Source: Bifidobacterium breve
GTDB taxonomy: Bacteria > Actinomycetota > Acidimicrobiia > Acidimicrobiales > Ilumatobacteraceae
Length of the DNA: 11,467 nucleotides
Direction: 5' to 3'
Assembly (NCBI GenBank): GCA_945869715.1
Contig: CAMBPP010000036.1
Location: 1 to 11,467, forward strand
Positions within the stretch are counted from its first letter, which is position 1. The number at the start of each line of letters is the position of its first letter. Positions 1 to 6,175 of the stretch are shown here, piece after piece. The position numbers and the translations under genes were made by a program. Under the pieces are notes generated by a model that was not told the origin of the DNA, did not search any database, and was given only the letters and a program-made list of their open reading frames with translations.

Positions 1-365
1 AAATGGCTGCTGCTTTAACGCGTAGCTTGGCAAGTGTAAATGTTGTGGTGTTGTCGGGCGGTTCTGCGCCTGCGAGCAGCGTGAACCCAATGGCGCTGAT
101 CGCAATGGAAGAGTTGGGCATTTCGCTTGCCGACGAACAACCTAAAAAGTGGACCATGGAGATGTTGCACGAAGTAGATGTGGTCATCTCAATGGGCTGC
201 GGCGATGATTGCCCGATTTTGCCCGGAAAAGAACGCCTCGATTGGGAAATTACCGACCCAGCCGGACAAGACCTCAATTTTGTGCGCGGCGTACGCGATG
301 AAATTCGACTTCGTATAGAACAGTTTCTTCGCGAGCGGCAATTGTTAGCTATACAAAGCAATTAA
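1..365 (+). CDS. arsC: Arsenate reductase ArsC, low-molecular-weight phosphatase fold (5' end missing)
   Basis: The 120 visible residues match the C-terminal three quarters of the LMW-phosphatase-like arsenate reductases that reduce arsenate to arsenite in the cytoplasm. Landmarks are the SAGSxPA-like segment (SGGSAPAS, residues 18-25), VNPMALIAMEELGI, and the diagnostic MGCGDDCP-x-LPGK block (64-76) followed by DW and DPAGQ. The Met at base 3 is very probably internal: the family reads NAGRSQ-MAAA here, and the first two bases (aa) fit the end of a Gln codon. The catalytic Cys loop therefore lies just upstream of the window. Two cysteines (66 and 70) are present in the CGDDC motif. This motif style is typical of actinobacterial enzymes, for which mycothiol coupling is known in Corynebacterium; the thiol partner here is an inference. 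The 3' end overlaps the convergent oxidoreductase gene by 21 bases. Confidence 0.85.
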   Translation, partial: MAAALTRSLASVNVVVLSGGSAPASSVNPMALIAMEELGISLADEQPKKWTMEMLHEVDVVISMGCGDDCPILPGKERLDWEITDPAGQDLNFVRGVRDEIRLRIEQFLRERQLLAIQSN

Positions 366-1268
366 TTCATTAATTGCTTTCGCCTGGCCACCCGTTGTCG
401 ACGACATCACAGCAATTGGGGTAACACCCGTCGCGTACCAGGCGGCAATTCCTTCACGTACACGGTCTGCAGATCCGCTCAGTGTGCAGTCGTCGAGCCA
501 TTTGTTGCTCATGGCGCTCGGTATTTCATCTCGCTTTCCTGCAGCAAGCAATGCCTCAACAGCATTCATTTCTTCTTGATAACCAGCTTCGCGCCAATAG
601 TTCCTATAGTTCGGCAAAGTGACGTAACCAGTGAGGGTTTTTCGATTAATTGCACGAGCTGCATCAAGGTCGTCATCAATCACTGTAGGAATCATGTTTG
701 ATAGAAAAAATGGCGAAGCTAAGTGTGCTTCGTTCCGTTTAAGTTGAGCGGGTGTGAAGCTCAAAGATGCGTTAGCCCAAATTGCGCCATTGCCGATCTC
801 GCCAGCAAGTTGGAGCATCTTGTCGCGCAGTGCAGCTAGGTAGATAGGAGGCAGCGCGCCTGAGAACTTTTCCTGAGCGCGCATGGCCTCTACGTAGTTG
901 CGAATATCAGACAGCGGTTTTCCTGTTTCCACACCCAGACGTTGAACAACAGGGCCATGACTGACGCCAATGCCGAAACCAAATCGTCCGCCTGACACTT
1001 CATGAATGTGGGCAGCAGTGTTCGCGGCCTCAACAGGGTGGTTGTAGTAGATGGGTTGGATCGAGGTCCAGTACCGCAGTGTGGAGGTGGTGTGGGCAAG
1101 AGATACGCACAGACCCATGGTTGCACCCAGGCTGGGGCAAGCAAGTCCGGCAAAGCCAAATGATTCCAAGCGACTGGCTAACTCCAAAATAGTGGAGCGT
1201 TTTGTTGGGCTCGCAACAAGCGAAACCGCAGGAAGGCCCGTTGACGGAAGAGAATCATGCAAAGTCAT
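345..1268 (-). CDS. LLM-class (luciferase-like) oxidoreductase, probably F420-dependent
   Basis: A 307-residue protein with the features of the bacterial luciferase-like TIM-barrel family. It has an early LASRLESFGFAGL segment (30-42), IQPIYYNHPVEAANTAAHIHEVSGGRF (70-96), the glycine-rich FGFGIGVSHGP strand and loop (96-106), and PIYLAALRDKMLQLAGEIGNGAIWA (141-165), which is typical of actinobacterial F420-dependent members. These enzymes use reduced F420 or FMN for hydride transfer; the substrate cannot be read from the sequence. The open frame extends 39 codons further upstream, but I choose the ATG at 1268. The extension would run into the divergent glycosyltransferase gene and has no family resemblance, and a TACCGT box ends 6 bases before this ATG. 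There is no Shine-Dalgarno sequence, so a leaderless mRNA is likely. It is a single gene, convergent with arsC, with its terminal codons inside a hairpin. Confidence 0.82.
   Translation of the reverse strand: MTLHDSLPSTGLPAVSLVASPTKRSTILELASRLESFGFAGLACPSLGATMGLCVSLAHTTSTLRYWTSIQPIYYNHPVEAANTAAHIHEVSGGRFGFGIGVSHGPVVQRLGVETGKPLSDIRNYVEAMRAQEKFSGALPPIYLAALRDKMLQLAGEIGNGAIWANASLSFTPAQLKRNEAHLASPFFLSNMIPTVIDDDLDAARAINRKTLTGYVTLPNYRNYWREAGYQEEMNAVEALLAAGKRDEIPSAMSNKWLDDCTLSGSADRVREGIAAWYATGVTPIAVMSSTTGGQAKAINELIALYS
355..380. terminator. Perfect 11-bp inverted repeat, possible bidirectional terminator
   Basis: The left arm AAAGCAATTAA (355-365) and right arm TTAATTGCTTT (370-380) are exact reverse complements around a TTCA loop. 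The stem has A at its outer left edge and T at its outer right edge, so it ends in three U in the RNA of either strand. It sits where the convergent arsC and oxidoreductase genes meet: it contains the last codons and stop of arsC and codons near the end of the oxidoreductase. The stem is AT-rich and the U run is only three long, so it is a weak terminator by E. coli rules. The terminator role is inferred from position and symmetry. Confidence 0.5.
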
Positions 1269-1274
1269 GACGAG

Positions 1275-1280
1275 ACGGTA
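1275..1280 (-). promoter_or_regulatory. -10 box of a probable leaderless promoter for the LLM oxidoreductase
   Basis: On the minus strand TACCGT fits the actinobacterial TANNNT -10 consensus. It is followed by six bases (CTCGTC) and then the ATG at 1268, so transcription would start at or next to the start codon. No Shine-Dalgarno sequence precedes that ATG. I do not see a convincing -35 hexamer. Confidence 0.4.
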
Positions 1281-1292
1281 CCCGATACTCGC

Positions 1293-1298
1293 TACCGT
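1293..1298 (+). promoter_or_regulatory. -10 box upstream of the glycosyltransferase operon
   Basis: TACCGT fits TANNNT and is followed after six bases (AGAGAT) by an in-frame GTG at 1305. The surrounding sequence resembles the pdxS promoter, where TACGAT is followed by AGAGAC and ATG. A transcript starting near 1305 could be translated leaderless from that GTG, or carry a leader of about 24 bases with GGAG at 1314-1317 serving the ATG at 1329. The -35 region is weak. Confidence 0.4.
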
Positions 1299-1328
1299 AG
1301 AGATGTGTCGAACGGAGAAAATGACCCC

Positions 1329-2534
1329 ATGTTGCGCATTGGCATGATGTGCCCGTACAGCCTGTCGTTGCCCGGAGGCGTGCAAATGCAGGTTCTCGGT
1401 TTAGCCCGTGAATTGCGGGCGATGGGCCATGAGGTGCGTGTGCTTGGGCCGTGTGATGGTGCACCACCAGAACCATTTGTCACTCCGTTGGGCAAGAGCC
1501 TTCCCACTGCAGCGAATGGTTCAGTAGCCCCCATCGCTCCCGACCCATCTGCTGCGCTGCGTACCATTCGCGCCTTAAACGACGAAGCATTCGATGTCAT
1601 TCATCTTCACGAGCCCATTGCCCCAGGTGTCACCATGACAGCGTTGATGTTGCGTCTTGCACCCACGGTAGGAACATTCCATGCTGCAGGTGATTCGGCA
1701 AGTTATAAGTATGTCAACAAACCAAGTCGATGGCTTGCCTCGCGAATTGATATTCGTGTTGCAGTATCGAAAGACGCCGAACTTTTAGCAAGTCGGTATC
1801 TCGGTGGCAGTTATGAAATTTTGGGTAATGGCATCGAAATCAATCGGTATGTCAAAGAAGCGATGTCAACCGATAAGTACGCGAAATCAAAAACACCAAC
1901 GATCTTTTTCTGTGGACGCCATGAGCCAAGAAAAGGTCTCGATGTTCTTTTGCAAGCCATGCAATTTCTTCCATCAGACGTTGAATTGTGGATTGCATCA
2001 GATGGCTCTGACACAGAACGTTTGAAGCGGGAATGGGCCCATGACGCCCGTGTGAAGTGGTTGGGTCGCATTAATGATGATGAAAAAATTCGTCGCATGC
2101 AGGAAGCAACCGTATTTTGTGCTCCTTCACTGCACGGTGAATCTTTCGGGGTGGTACTTCTTGAAGCAATGGCGGCAGGAACTCCTGTGGTGGCAAGTAA
2201 TATTGCTGGTTATCAAAATGTTGCAACGCACGATGTAGATGCACTTCTCGTTGAACCAGGCGACGAGCGTGGTTTAGCAAGTGCGTTAGCCAAGGTGATG
2301 ACCAATTCGCGTTTGTCGACACGACTCATTGAGGCCGGACATATTCGAGTAGATGAGTCCTCTATGCGTCATCTCGCCGAGAAATATGTTGCTGTTTATC
2401 GCAGGGCCTTGGAAATGGAGCAAAATGGGCAAGGCGACGGCTATGCCCATCGTCAGTCGCCCGGCACATCGCAGGGTCGTTGGCGTCTGAGCCGTATGCT
2501 GGCATTCTTCAAACATCTACTCCTGCGGAAGTAA
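1329..2534 (+). CDS. pimA: GT4-family glycosyltransferase, PimA-like phosphatidylinositol mannosyltransferase
   Basis: A 401-residue GT-B glycosyltransferase. The N-terminal acceptor domain opens with MLRIGMMCPYSLSLPGGVQ, the PimA signature with its glycine-rich loop, and has IHLHEPIAPG (91-100) and GTFHA with His118, which corresponds to the PimA catalytic-site His. The C-terminal donor domain has GRHEPRKGLDVLL (196-208; Arg197 and Lys202 for the GDP-mannose phosphates) and the E-x7-E block, Glu271 to Glu279. PimA moves mannose from GDP-mannose to phosphatidylinositol at the inner membrane face. The PI acceptor is inferred from motifs and from the mycobacterial-like neighbourhood (pimA near pdxST, yebC and ruvCAB). 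I choose ATG 1329 because it fits the family N-terminus and has GGAG 11 bases upstream; GTG 1305 would add eight residues. After the GT domain, residues 384-401 form a basic, hydrophobic, probably amphipathic tail that could help membrane binding. It leads an operon with the next two genes. Confidence 0.75.
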   Translation: MLRIGMMCPYSLSLPGGVQMQVLGLARELRAMGHEVRVLGPCDGAPPEPFVTPLGKSLPTAANGSVAPIAPDPSAALRTIRALNDEAFDVIHLHEPIAPGVTMTALMLRLAPTVGTFHAAGDSASYKYVNKPSRWLASRIDIRVAVSKDAELLASRYLGGSYEILGNGIEINRYVKEAMSTDKYAKSKTPTIFFCGRHEPRKGLDVLLQAMQFLPSDVELWIASDGSDTERLKREWAHDARVKWLGRINDDEKIRRMQEATVFCAPSLHGESFGVVLLEAMAAGTPVVASNIAGYQNVATHDVDALLVEPGDERGLASALAKVMTNSRLSTRLIEAGHIRVDESSMRHLAEKYVAVYRRALEMEQNGQGDGYAHRQSPGTSQGRWRLSRMLAFFKHLLLRK

Positions 2535-2537
2535 AAT

Positions 2538-3512
2538 ATGGCCAATACCCAACAACGCAAGAAGCCCTCAACTTCTTCTCGCAACAGTTCCCCTCAGCGG
2601 CAACAGGCTCGCCCAGCTCAAAAGACTCCTGTCGCAAAACCAGTTCCAGCAAAAGTTGCTTCGCCTGCCAAAGCGGCTGTGGCCAAACTGGAGAAGAGGT
2701 TTTCGCTCAAGCCATACTTTCTTCTTCTCGGGGCCTTTGTCGGCGTTCTTATTGGCGTGATACCGACGCTTGTCTTAGGGCTTGTTGTGTTGCTCCCAAT
2801 TTTCGTTGTCCTTGGGGCCGGTTTTGGTTTGGTTGTGTATCGGCGAGCAGCAGCGCAGAGTTTTTCTCTCATGAATTCCTTTGTGACCTCACAAGAAATT
2901 AATAGCGAAGATCATCCTCGACTCTTTAACTTGCTCGAAAGCTTGTGTGCGGTTTCTGGAGTATCGGTGCCAGTTGTTGGCGTAACAACCGATGCAACTG
3001 TTAATGCTTATGTGGTCGCAGACCCACTTGGCGTTGAACAAAACCACGTCGTTTTCACCGAGGGCGCATTGCGAGTCATGGAGCGCATCGAATTAGAAGG
3101 TCTCGTTGCTGCATGTTTGGCAAGAATGAAATCTGGGCGACTCGAATTGCAAACAGAAACGGCTGGTGTAGTTGCAGCGCTTGGAAAGTTCATTCCTTCT
3201 GGTCTGGCACGCAAGGCACTTGAAGCGTGTTTCGTTACGCAAGATGTTTTTGATTCCGATATCACGGCCTGCGGCATCACACGCTTTCCGCCAGGCCTCA
3301 TTGCTGCTTATGAGAAAATGTCTGCTGAGTCAACAGTCACATCGGGTGTGAATCCGTTGAATATCCATCTCTGGTTGGCAAACCCAAGGAGCACATTTTC
3401 AGCAAACTCATCGAATTCATCGGTAAGCGGTGCATCGTCTTCTACAGTTATAGCAAGTAAAGTTATGCACCCTGCACTAGCCACGCGATTGGCATTACTC
3501 CGGGAGATATAA
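2538..3512 (+). CDS. Membrane protein related to M48 (HtpX-like) peptidases, zinc motif apparently lost
   Basis: A 324-residue protein. Residues 1-57 are a Lys/Pro/Ala/Ser-rich, probably disordered basic tail. Residues 59-101 are an unbroken hydrophobic stretch, enough for two membrane helices, with basic residues on both sides, so both ends are probably cytoplasmic. Residues 125-200 resemble the M48 core: DHPRLFNLLESLCAVSGV, then VNAYV, then ELEGLVAACLARM. In active M48 enzymes this last helix carries HExxH after ELEGVLA; here those positions read Ala192, Cys193 and Arg196. The third-ligand region (usually ExxxD) reads VFDSD (237-241), followed by LTRYPPGL-like ITRFPPGLIAAYEKM. The end keeps the M48-like IHLWLANP and HPALATRLALLRE, separated by a Ser/Asn-rich insert (288-303). 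It is probably a pseudoenzyme. The homology is by eye and needs a profile search. GGAAG precedes the ATG by 6 bases; the gene starts 3 bases after the glycosyltransferase. Confidence 0.65.
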   Translation: MANTQQRKKPSTSSRNSSPQRQQARPAQKTPVAKPVPAKVASPAKAAVAKLEKRFSLKPYFLLLGAFVGVLIGVIPTLVLGLVVLLPIFVVLGAGFGLVVYRRAAAQSFSLMNSFVTSQEINSEDHPRLFNLLESLCAVSGVSVPVVGVTTDATVNAYVVADPLGVEQNHVVFTEGALRVMERIELEGLVAACLARMKSGRLELQTETAGVVAALGKFIPSGLARKALEACFVTQDVFDSDITACGITRFPPGLIAAYEKMSAESTVTSGVNPLNIHLWLANPRSTFSANSSNSSVSGASSSTVIASKVMHPALATRLALLREI

Positions 3513-3514
3513 AG

Positions 3515-4609
3515 TTGAAGTCATCAGTGAAGTTGAATATGCGTTTCATGTCGGCATTTGTTGTAGCTGGGGGTCTAGCGCTTGCGTCCTGCGGCGGTAG
3601 CTCCACAACTTCCGACACCGAGCCTGGTTACGGCGATGGTTCGCTGGTGTCAGAGCTCTCCGGGCCAACCACTACCTTGCCAGCGCCAGAGGTCATGCCA
3701 CTTACTGGTTTGCCTATCACTGATGCAGCAACTTCTATTCGTCCTGCACTTGTTGCAAAGATCGATAATCATCCAGCGGCACGCCCGCAGTCGGGGCTCA
3801 ATGCGGCCGACATTGTTTATGAAGAAAACGTAGAGCAACTCACGCGGTTAGCTGCAGTATTTCATACCAATGCTCCAACAAGTGTCGGTCCTATTCGTAG
3901 TGGGCGCACACAAGACGTTGCGCTGTTCTCGGCTTATTTGAATCCGCTTTTTGTATGGAGTGGTGGCAACAGCAAAGTGTCCTCAGCAGTTAAGAATTCA
4001 CCTTTGGTGAACATGGGCGCTTTAATTGCTTACAAACAAGGCGGTTATCGCCGAGAATCAGGTCGCAAGGCTCCGCACAACTTGTATGCCGATGCCGAAA
4101 AAATATACACACTTACTCCAAAAGGTGCCTCACGCCCGCCGCAGCAATTTGCGTACCGTGGCAATAGCGATGCAATGCCAACTTCTGCATCGTCGTCCGC
4201 TGGCCTGCATCTCTCGATGGACGGTGTTCAAGTGTCGTGGATGTGGGACACAGCATCGTCGTCGTACATGCGATGGAGCGGCAAAGATAAGCATCTCGAT
4301 GCAGACAAAACTCAAGTTGCAGCGAAAAATGTGGTGGTCATGTACATGGTGTACAAGTCGAGCGCAGCCGATGTGCGCAGCCCTGAAGCACAAAGCGTGG
4401 GTGAAGGCGATGCATGGATCTACACCAATGGATCGCTCGTCAAGGGCAAATGGGCGCGTGCCCTTGCAACCGATGTCTTCACCCTCACCGATTCTGCAGG
4501 TGCTCCTGTCAAGCTCACACCAGGCAATACATGGATTGAACTTCCTCGCCTCAATAAGGGTGCCGATATTCCTACAGGGTCTGATCCAGCAAAAATCAAG
4601 TTCCCGTAA
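3515..4609 (+). CDS. DUF3048 (YerB-like) lipoprotein
   Basis: A 364-residue predicted lipoprotein. The signal peptide has a basic start (Lys2, Lys6, Arg10), a hydrophobic core and the lipobox LASC with Cys26 as the lipidated residue, followed by a Ser/Thr-rich linker to about residue 58. The N-terminal DUF3048 domain is clear: PLTGLPI, RPALVAKIDNHPAARPQSGLN (76-96), ADIVYE, AVFHTNAPTSVGPIRSGRTQD (114-134). The C-terminal part also fits: SWMWDTASSSYMRW, NVVVMYMVY, VGEGDAWIYTNGSLVKGKW, and LTPGNTWIEL near the end. The family is named after B. subtilis YerB, and its biochemical role is unknown to me; it should act outside the membrane. I choose TTG 3515 because GGGAG lies 8 bases upstream and it gives a complete signal peptide; ATG 3539 and ATG 3548 are alternatives. 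It starts 2 bases after the preceding stop, so it is likely co-transcribed with the glycosyltransferase and the M48-like protein. Confidence 0.82.
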   Translation: MKSSVKLNMRFMSAFVVAGGLALASCGGSSTTSDTEPGYGDGSLVSELSGPTTTLPAPEVMPLTGLPITDAATSIRPALVAKIDNHPAARPQSGLNAADIVYEENVEQLTRLAAVFHTNAPTSVGPIRSGRTQDVALFSAYLNPLFVWSGGNSKVSSAVKNSPLVNMGALIAYKQGGYRRESGRKAPHNLYADAEKIYTLTPKGASRPPQQFAYRGNSDAMPTSASSSAGLHLSMDGVQVSWMWDTASSSYMRWSGKDKHLDADKTQVAAKNVVVMYMVYKSSAADVRSPEAQSVGEGDAWIYTNGSLVKGKWARALATDVFTLTDSAGAPVKLTPGNTWIELPRLNKGADIPTGSDPAKIKFP

Positions 4610-4636
4610 GACACATCACGCCTCGCTAGGTACGAT
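4608..4636 (+). promoter_or_regulatory. Probable leaderless promoter of pdxS
   Basis: A -35-like AAGACA (4608-4613; four of six match TTGACA), a 17-base spacer and a -10 TACGAT (4631-4636) are followed by only six bases (AGAGAC) before the pdxS ATG. The mRNA would begin at or beside the start codon. No good Shine-Dalgarno sequence is present. It lies in the 33-base gap after the DUF3048 gene, partly overlapping that gene's stop codon. Confidence 0.55.
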
Positions 4637-4642
4637 AGAGAC

Positions 4643-5533
4643 ATGACTTCTACATCTTCAAACTCCGGCTCAATGCGTGTGAATCGCGGTCTTGCAGAAA
4701 TGCTGAAGGGTGGCGTCATCATGGATGTGGTCACTCCTGGGCAAGCAAAAATTGCTGAAGATGCCGGAGCATGTGCAGTCATGGCTCTTGAGCGCGTACC
4801 TGCTGACATTCGTCGCGATGGAGGCGTAGCTCGAATGAGCGACGTTGAGATGATTGAAGGCATTCAAGCAAGCGTGAGTATCCCAGTCATGGCGAAAGTT
4901 CGCATTGGTCATTTCGTTGAAGCACAAATTCTTCAATCACTAGGTGTTGACTTTATAGATGAGTCTGAAGTACTCACCCCAGCTGACGAGGCTCATCACA
5001 TCGATAAATTTAATTTCACTGTTCCTTTTGTATGTGGTGCTACCAACCTCGGTGAAGCGCTACGACGCATCAGCGAAGGTGCGTGCATGATTCGTTCCAA
5101 GGGTGAGGCAGGAACAGGAAACATTGTTGAAGCAGTGCGGCACCTGCGCAGCATTATTGGCGATATTCGGCGCATCACGCAGGCCGATTCTGCCGAACTA
5201 TTCGATTGGGCAAAGAAACTTCAAGCTCCATTGCCGTTGGTACAAGAAGTCGCCGAGCTTGGGTGGCTTCCAGTGCCAATGTTCTGTGCCGGAGGCATTG
5301 CAACACCTGCAGATGCAGCGTTGGCAATGCAATTAGGTGCGGAAGCGGTATTCGTTGGCTCAGGAATTTTCAAGAGTGATGATCCTGCCCCACGCGCACG
5401 AGCCATTGTTGAAGCAACTACTCACTTCCGTGACGCAAGCATTTTGGCGAAGGTGAGCCGCGGTCTAGGTGCTCCAATGACCGGAATAGCAATGGATGAA
5501 ATTAATCAGCGCTACGCAGAGCGTGGTTGGTGA
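4643..5533 (+). CDS. pdxS: Pyridoxal 5'-phosphate synthase, PdxS (lyase) subunit
   Basis: A 296-residue protein that matches PdxS along its whole length. It condenses ribose 5-phosphate, glyceraldehyde 3-phosphate and ammonia into pyridoxal 5'-phosphate in the cytoplasm. Key residues are present: Asp28 in GVIMDV, Lys85 in MAKVRIGH (the Lys that binds the pentose phosphate), and Lys153 in RSKGEAGTGN (the second, swinging Lys). The phosphate-binding segments GGIATPADAALAMQLGAEAVFVGSGIFKS (near 231-259) and the C-terminal tail ending in AERGW are intact. ATG 4643 gives the usual short N-terminal lead before VNRGLAEMLKGG and fits the promoter spacing. Active PdxS forms a dodecamer decorated by PdxT, encoded next. 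Confidence 0.97.
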   Translation: MTSTSSNSGSMRVNRGLAEMLKGGVIMDVVTPGQAKIAEDAGACAVMALERVPADIRRDGGVARMSDVEMIEGIQASVSIPVMAKVRIGHFVEAQILQSLGVDFIDESEVLTPADEAHHIDKFNFTVPFVCGATNLGEALRRISEGACMIRSKGEAGTGNIVEAVRHLRSIIGDIRRITQADSAELFDWAKKLQAPLPLVQEVAELGWLPVPMFCAGGIATPADAALAMQLGAEAVFVGSGIFKSDDPAPRARAIVEATTHFRDASILAKVSRGLGAPMTGIAMDEINQRYAERGW

Positions 5534-5550
5534 CCTCAAGTAGAGGTCAC
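5530..5550 (+). promoter_or_regulatory. Hairpin over the pdxS stop that would hide the pdxT Shine-Dalgarno
   Basis: GTGACCTC (5530-5537) and GAGGTCAC (5543-5550) are a perfect 8-bp inverted repeat with an AAGTA loop. The left arm contains the pdxS stop codon (TGA, 5531-5533). The right arm contains GAGGT, the best Shine-Dalgarno match before the pdxT ATG at 5559, although its 12-base spacing is long. A ribosome finishing pdxS would open the stem and free the site. This suggests translational coupling; it has no U run and is unlikely to be a terminator. Confidence 0.5.
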
Positions 5551-5558
5551 GAAAGCCC

Positions 5559-6149
5559 ATGCCCATCGTTGGAGTATTAGCCCTTCAAGGCGCGTTCCAT
5601 GCCCACGTTAAAGCACTGAGCCAACTCAATGTTGAAGTGCGCGAAGTGCGTTTGCCTCACGATCTAGATGGTGTCGACGGGGTGGTGCTGCCAGGTGGGG
5701 AAAGCACCACAATGTCGCAGTTGCTCTTGTCGAGTGGCGTTTTCGATGTTCTTACTCAGCGCATTGCTGATGGACTGCCCACAATGGGTACTTGTGCGGG
5801 CCTCATTCTTCTTGCCGAGCGAGTACTCGATGCGCGCCCCGACCAGGTGAGTTGCTCAGTTCTCGACGTCACGGTGCGTCGCAATGGATACGGGCGTCAA
5901 ATTAATAGTTTCGAAACCGATATTGCCGTGACAGGGCTCGAAACTCCTTTCACCGCAGTCTTTATCCGTGCTCCCATCATTGAAGAGGTGGGTAGTGGGG
6001 TAGAAATTCTTGCTGTGCACAACGGTGTACCAGTAGCCGTGGCTTCGCAAAATGTTCTCGCCGCGTCATTCCACCCAGAACTCACCAGCGATGTACGATT
6101 ACATGAACTTTTTCTCCATATGATCTCGTCGGCGAGCACCGTTCGGTAA
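5559..6149 (+). CDS. pdxT: Pyridoxal 5'-phosphate synthase, PdxT (glutaminase) subunit
   Basis: A 196-residue class I (triad) glutamine amidotransferase that releases ammonia from glutamine and channels it to PdxS. It begins with the PdxT signature IVGVLALQGAFHAH and has VVLPGGESTTMSQLL (42-56). The nucleophile is Cys79 in MGTCAGLIL. RNGYGRQ (107-113) is the RNxxGRQ motif that marks PdxT rather than other amidotransferases. The rest of the triad is His172 and Glu174 in SFHPEL. All catalytic residues are present and the length is normal. The gene follows pdxS after 25 bases that contain an inverted repeat, so its translation is probably coupled to that of pdxS. Confidence 0.97.
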   Translation: MPIVGVLALQGAFHAHVKALSQLNVEVREVRLPHDLDGVDGVVLPGGESTTMSQLLLSSGVFDVLTQRIADGLPTMGTCAGLILLAERVLDARPDQVSCSVLDVTVRRNGYGRQINSFETDIAVTGLETPFTAVFIRAPIIEEVGSGVEILAVHNGVPVAVASQNVLAASFHPELTSDVRLHELFLHMISSASTVR

Positions 6150-6175
6150 CAAGTACACCTATAAGGGCAGGGAAT

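Larger units (their letters stand above)
1275..1298. repeat. Inverted repeat ACGGTA / TACCGT in the divergent promoter region
   Basis: ACGGTA (1275-1280) and TACCGT (1293-1298) form a perfect 6-bp inverted repeat with a 12-base spacer, between the oxidoreductase (minus) and glycosyltransferase (plus) genes. Each arm is also the candidate -10 box of the gene it points to. It may be only two facing -10 boxes, or it may also bind a dimeric regulator; the sequence alone cannot decide. Confidence 0.4.

Noticed and set aside
1..344. An arsenic-resistance operon.
   Set aside because: Only a partial arsC is visible; the adjacent oxidoreductase is on the opposite strand and no arsR or transporter gene lies in the window.
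1269..1385. Longer oxidoreductase start at 1385 on the minus strand.
   Set aside because: It would overlap the divergent glycosyltransferase and its promoter, and the extra 39 residues do not look like the family.
4188..4263. Repeated GCATCGTCGTC at about 4188 and 4253.
   Set aside because: It encodes Ser-rich stretches inside the DUF3048 gene and is explained by repeated Ser codons rather than by a functional DNA repeat.
4026..4646. 206-codon plus-strand frame overlapping the DUF3048 gene.
   Set aside because: The DUF3048 frame is supported by family motifs and a lipobox along its whole length; the other frame is rich in unusual Cys, Trp and His runs and has no motif.
4420..4863. 147-codon minus-strand open frame across the DUF3048 end and pdxS start.
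   Set aside because: It is antisense to two well-supported genes, has a composition driven by their codons, and shows no recognisable motif.
6160..6165. TATAAG box before yebC as a separate promoter.
   Set aside because: It is ten bases from the ATG, has no -35 partner, and yebC has a Shine-Dalgarno-like sequence. Read-through from pdxST is enough to explain expression, so I did not list it as a feature.
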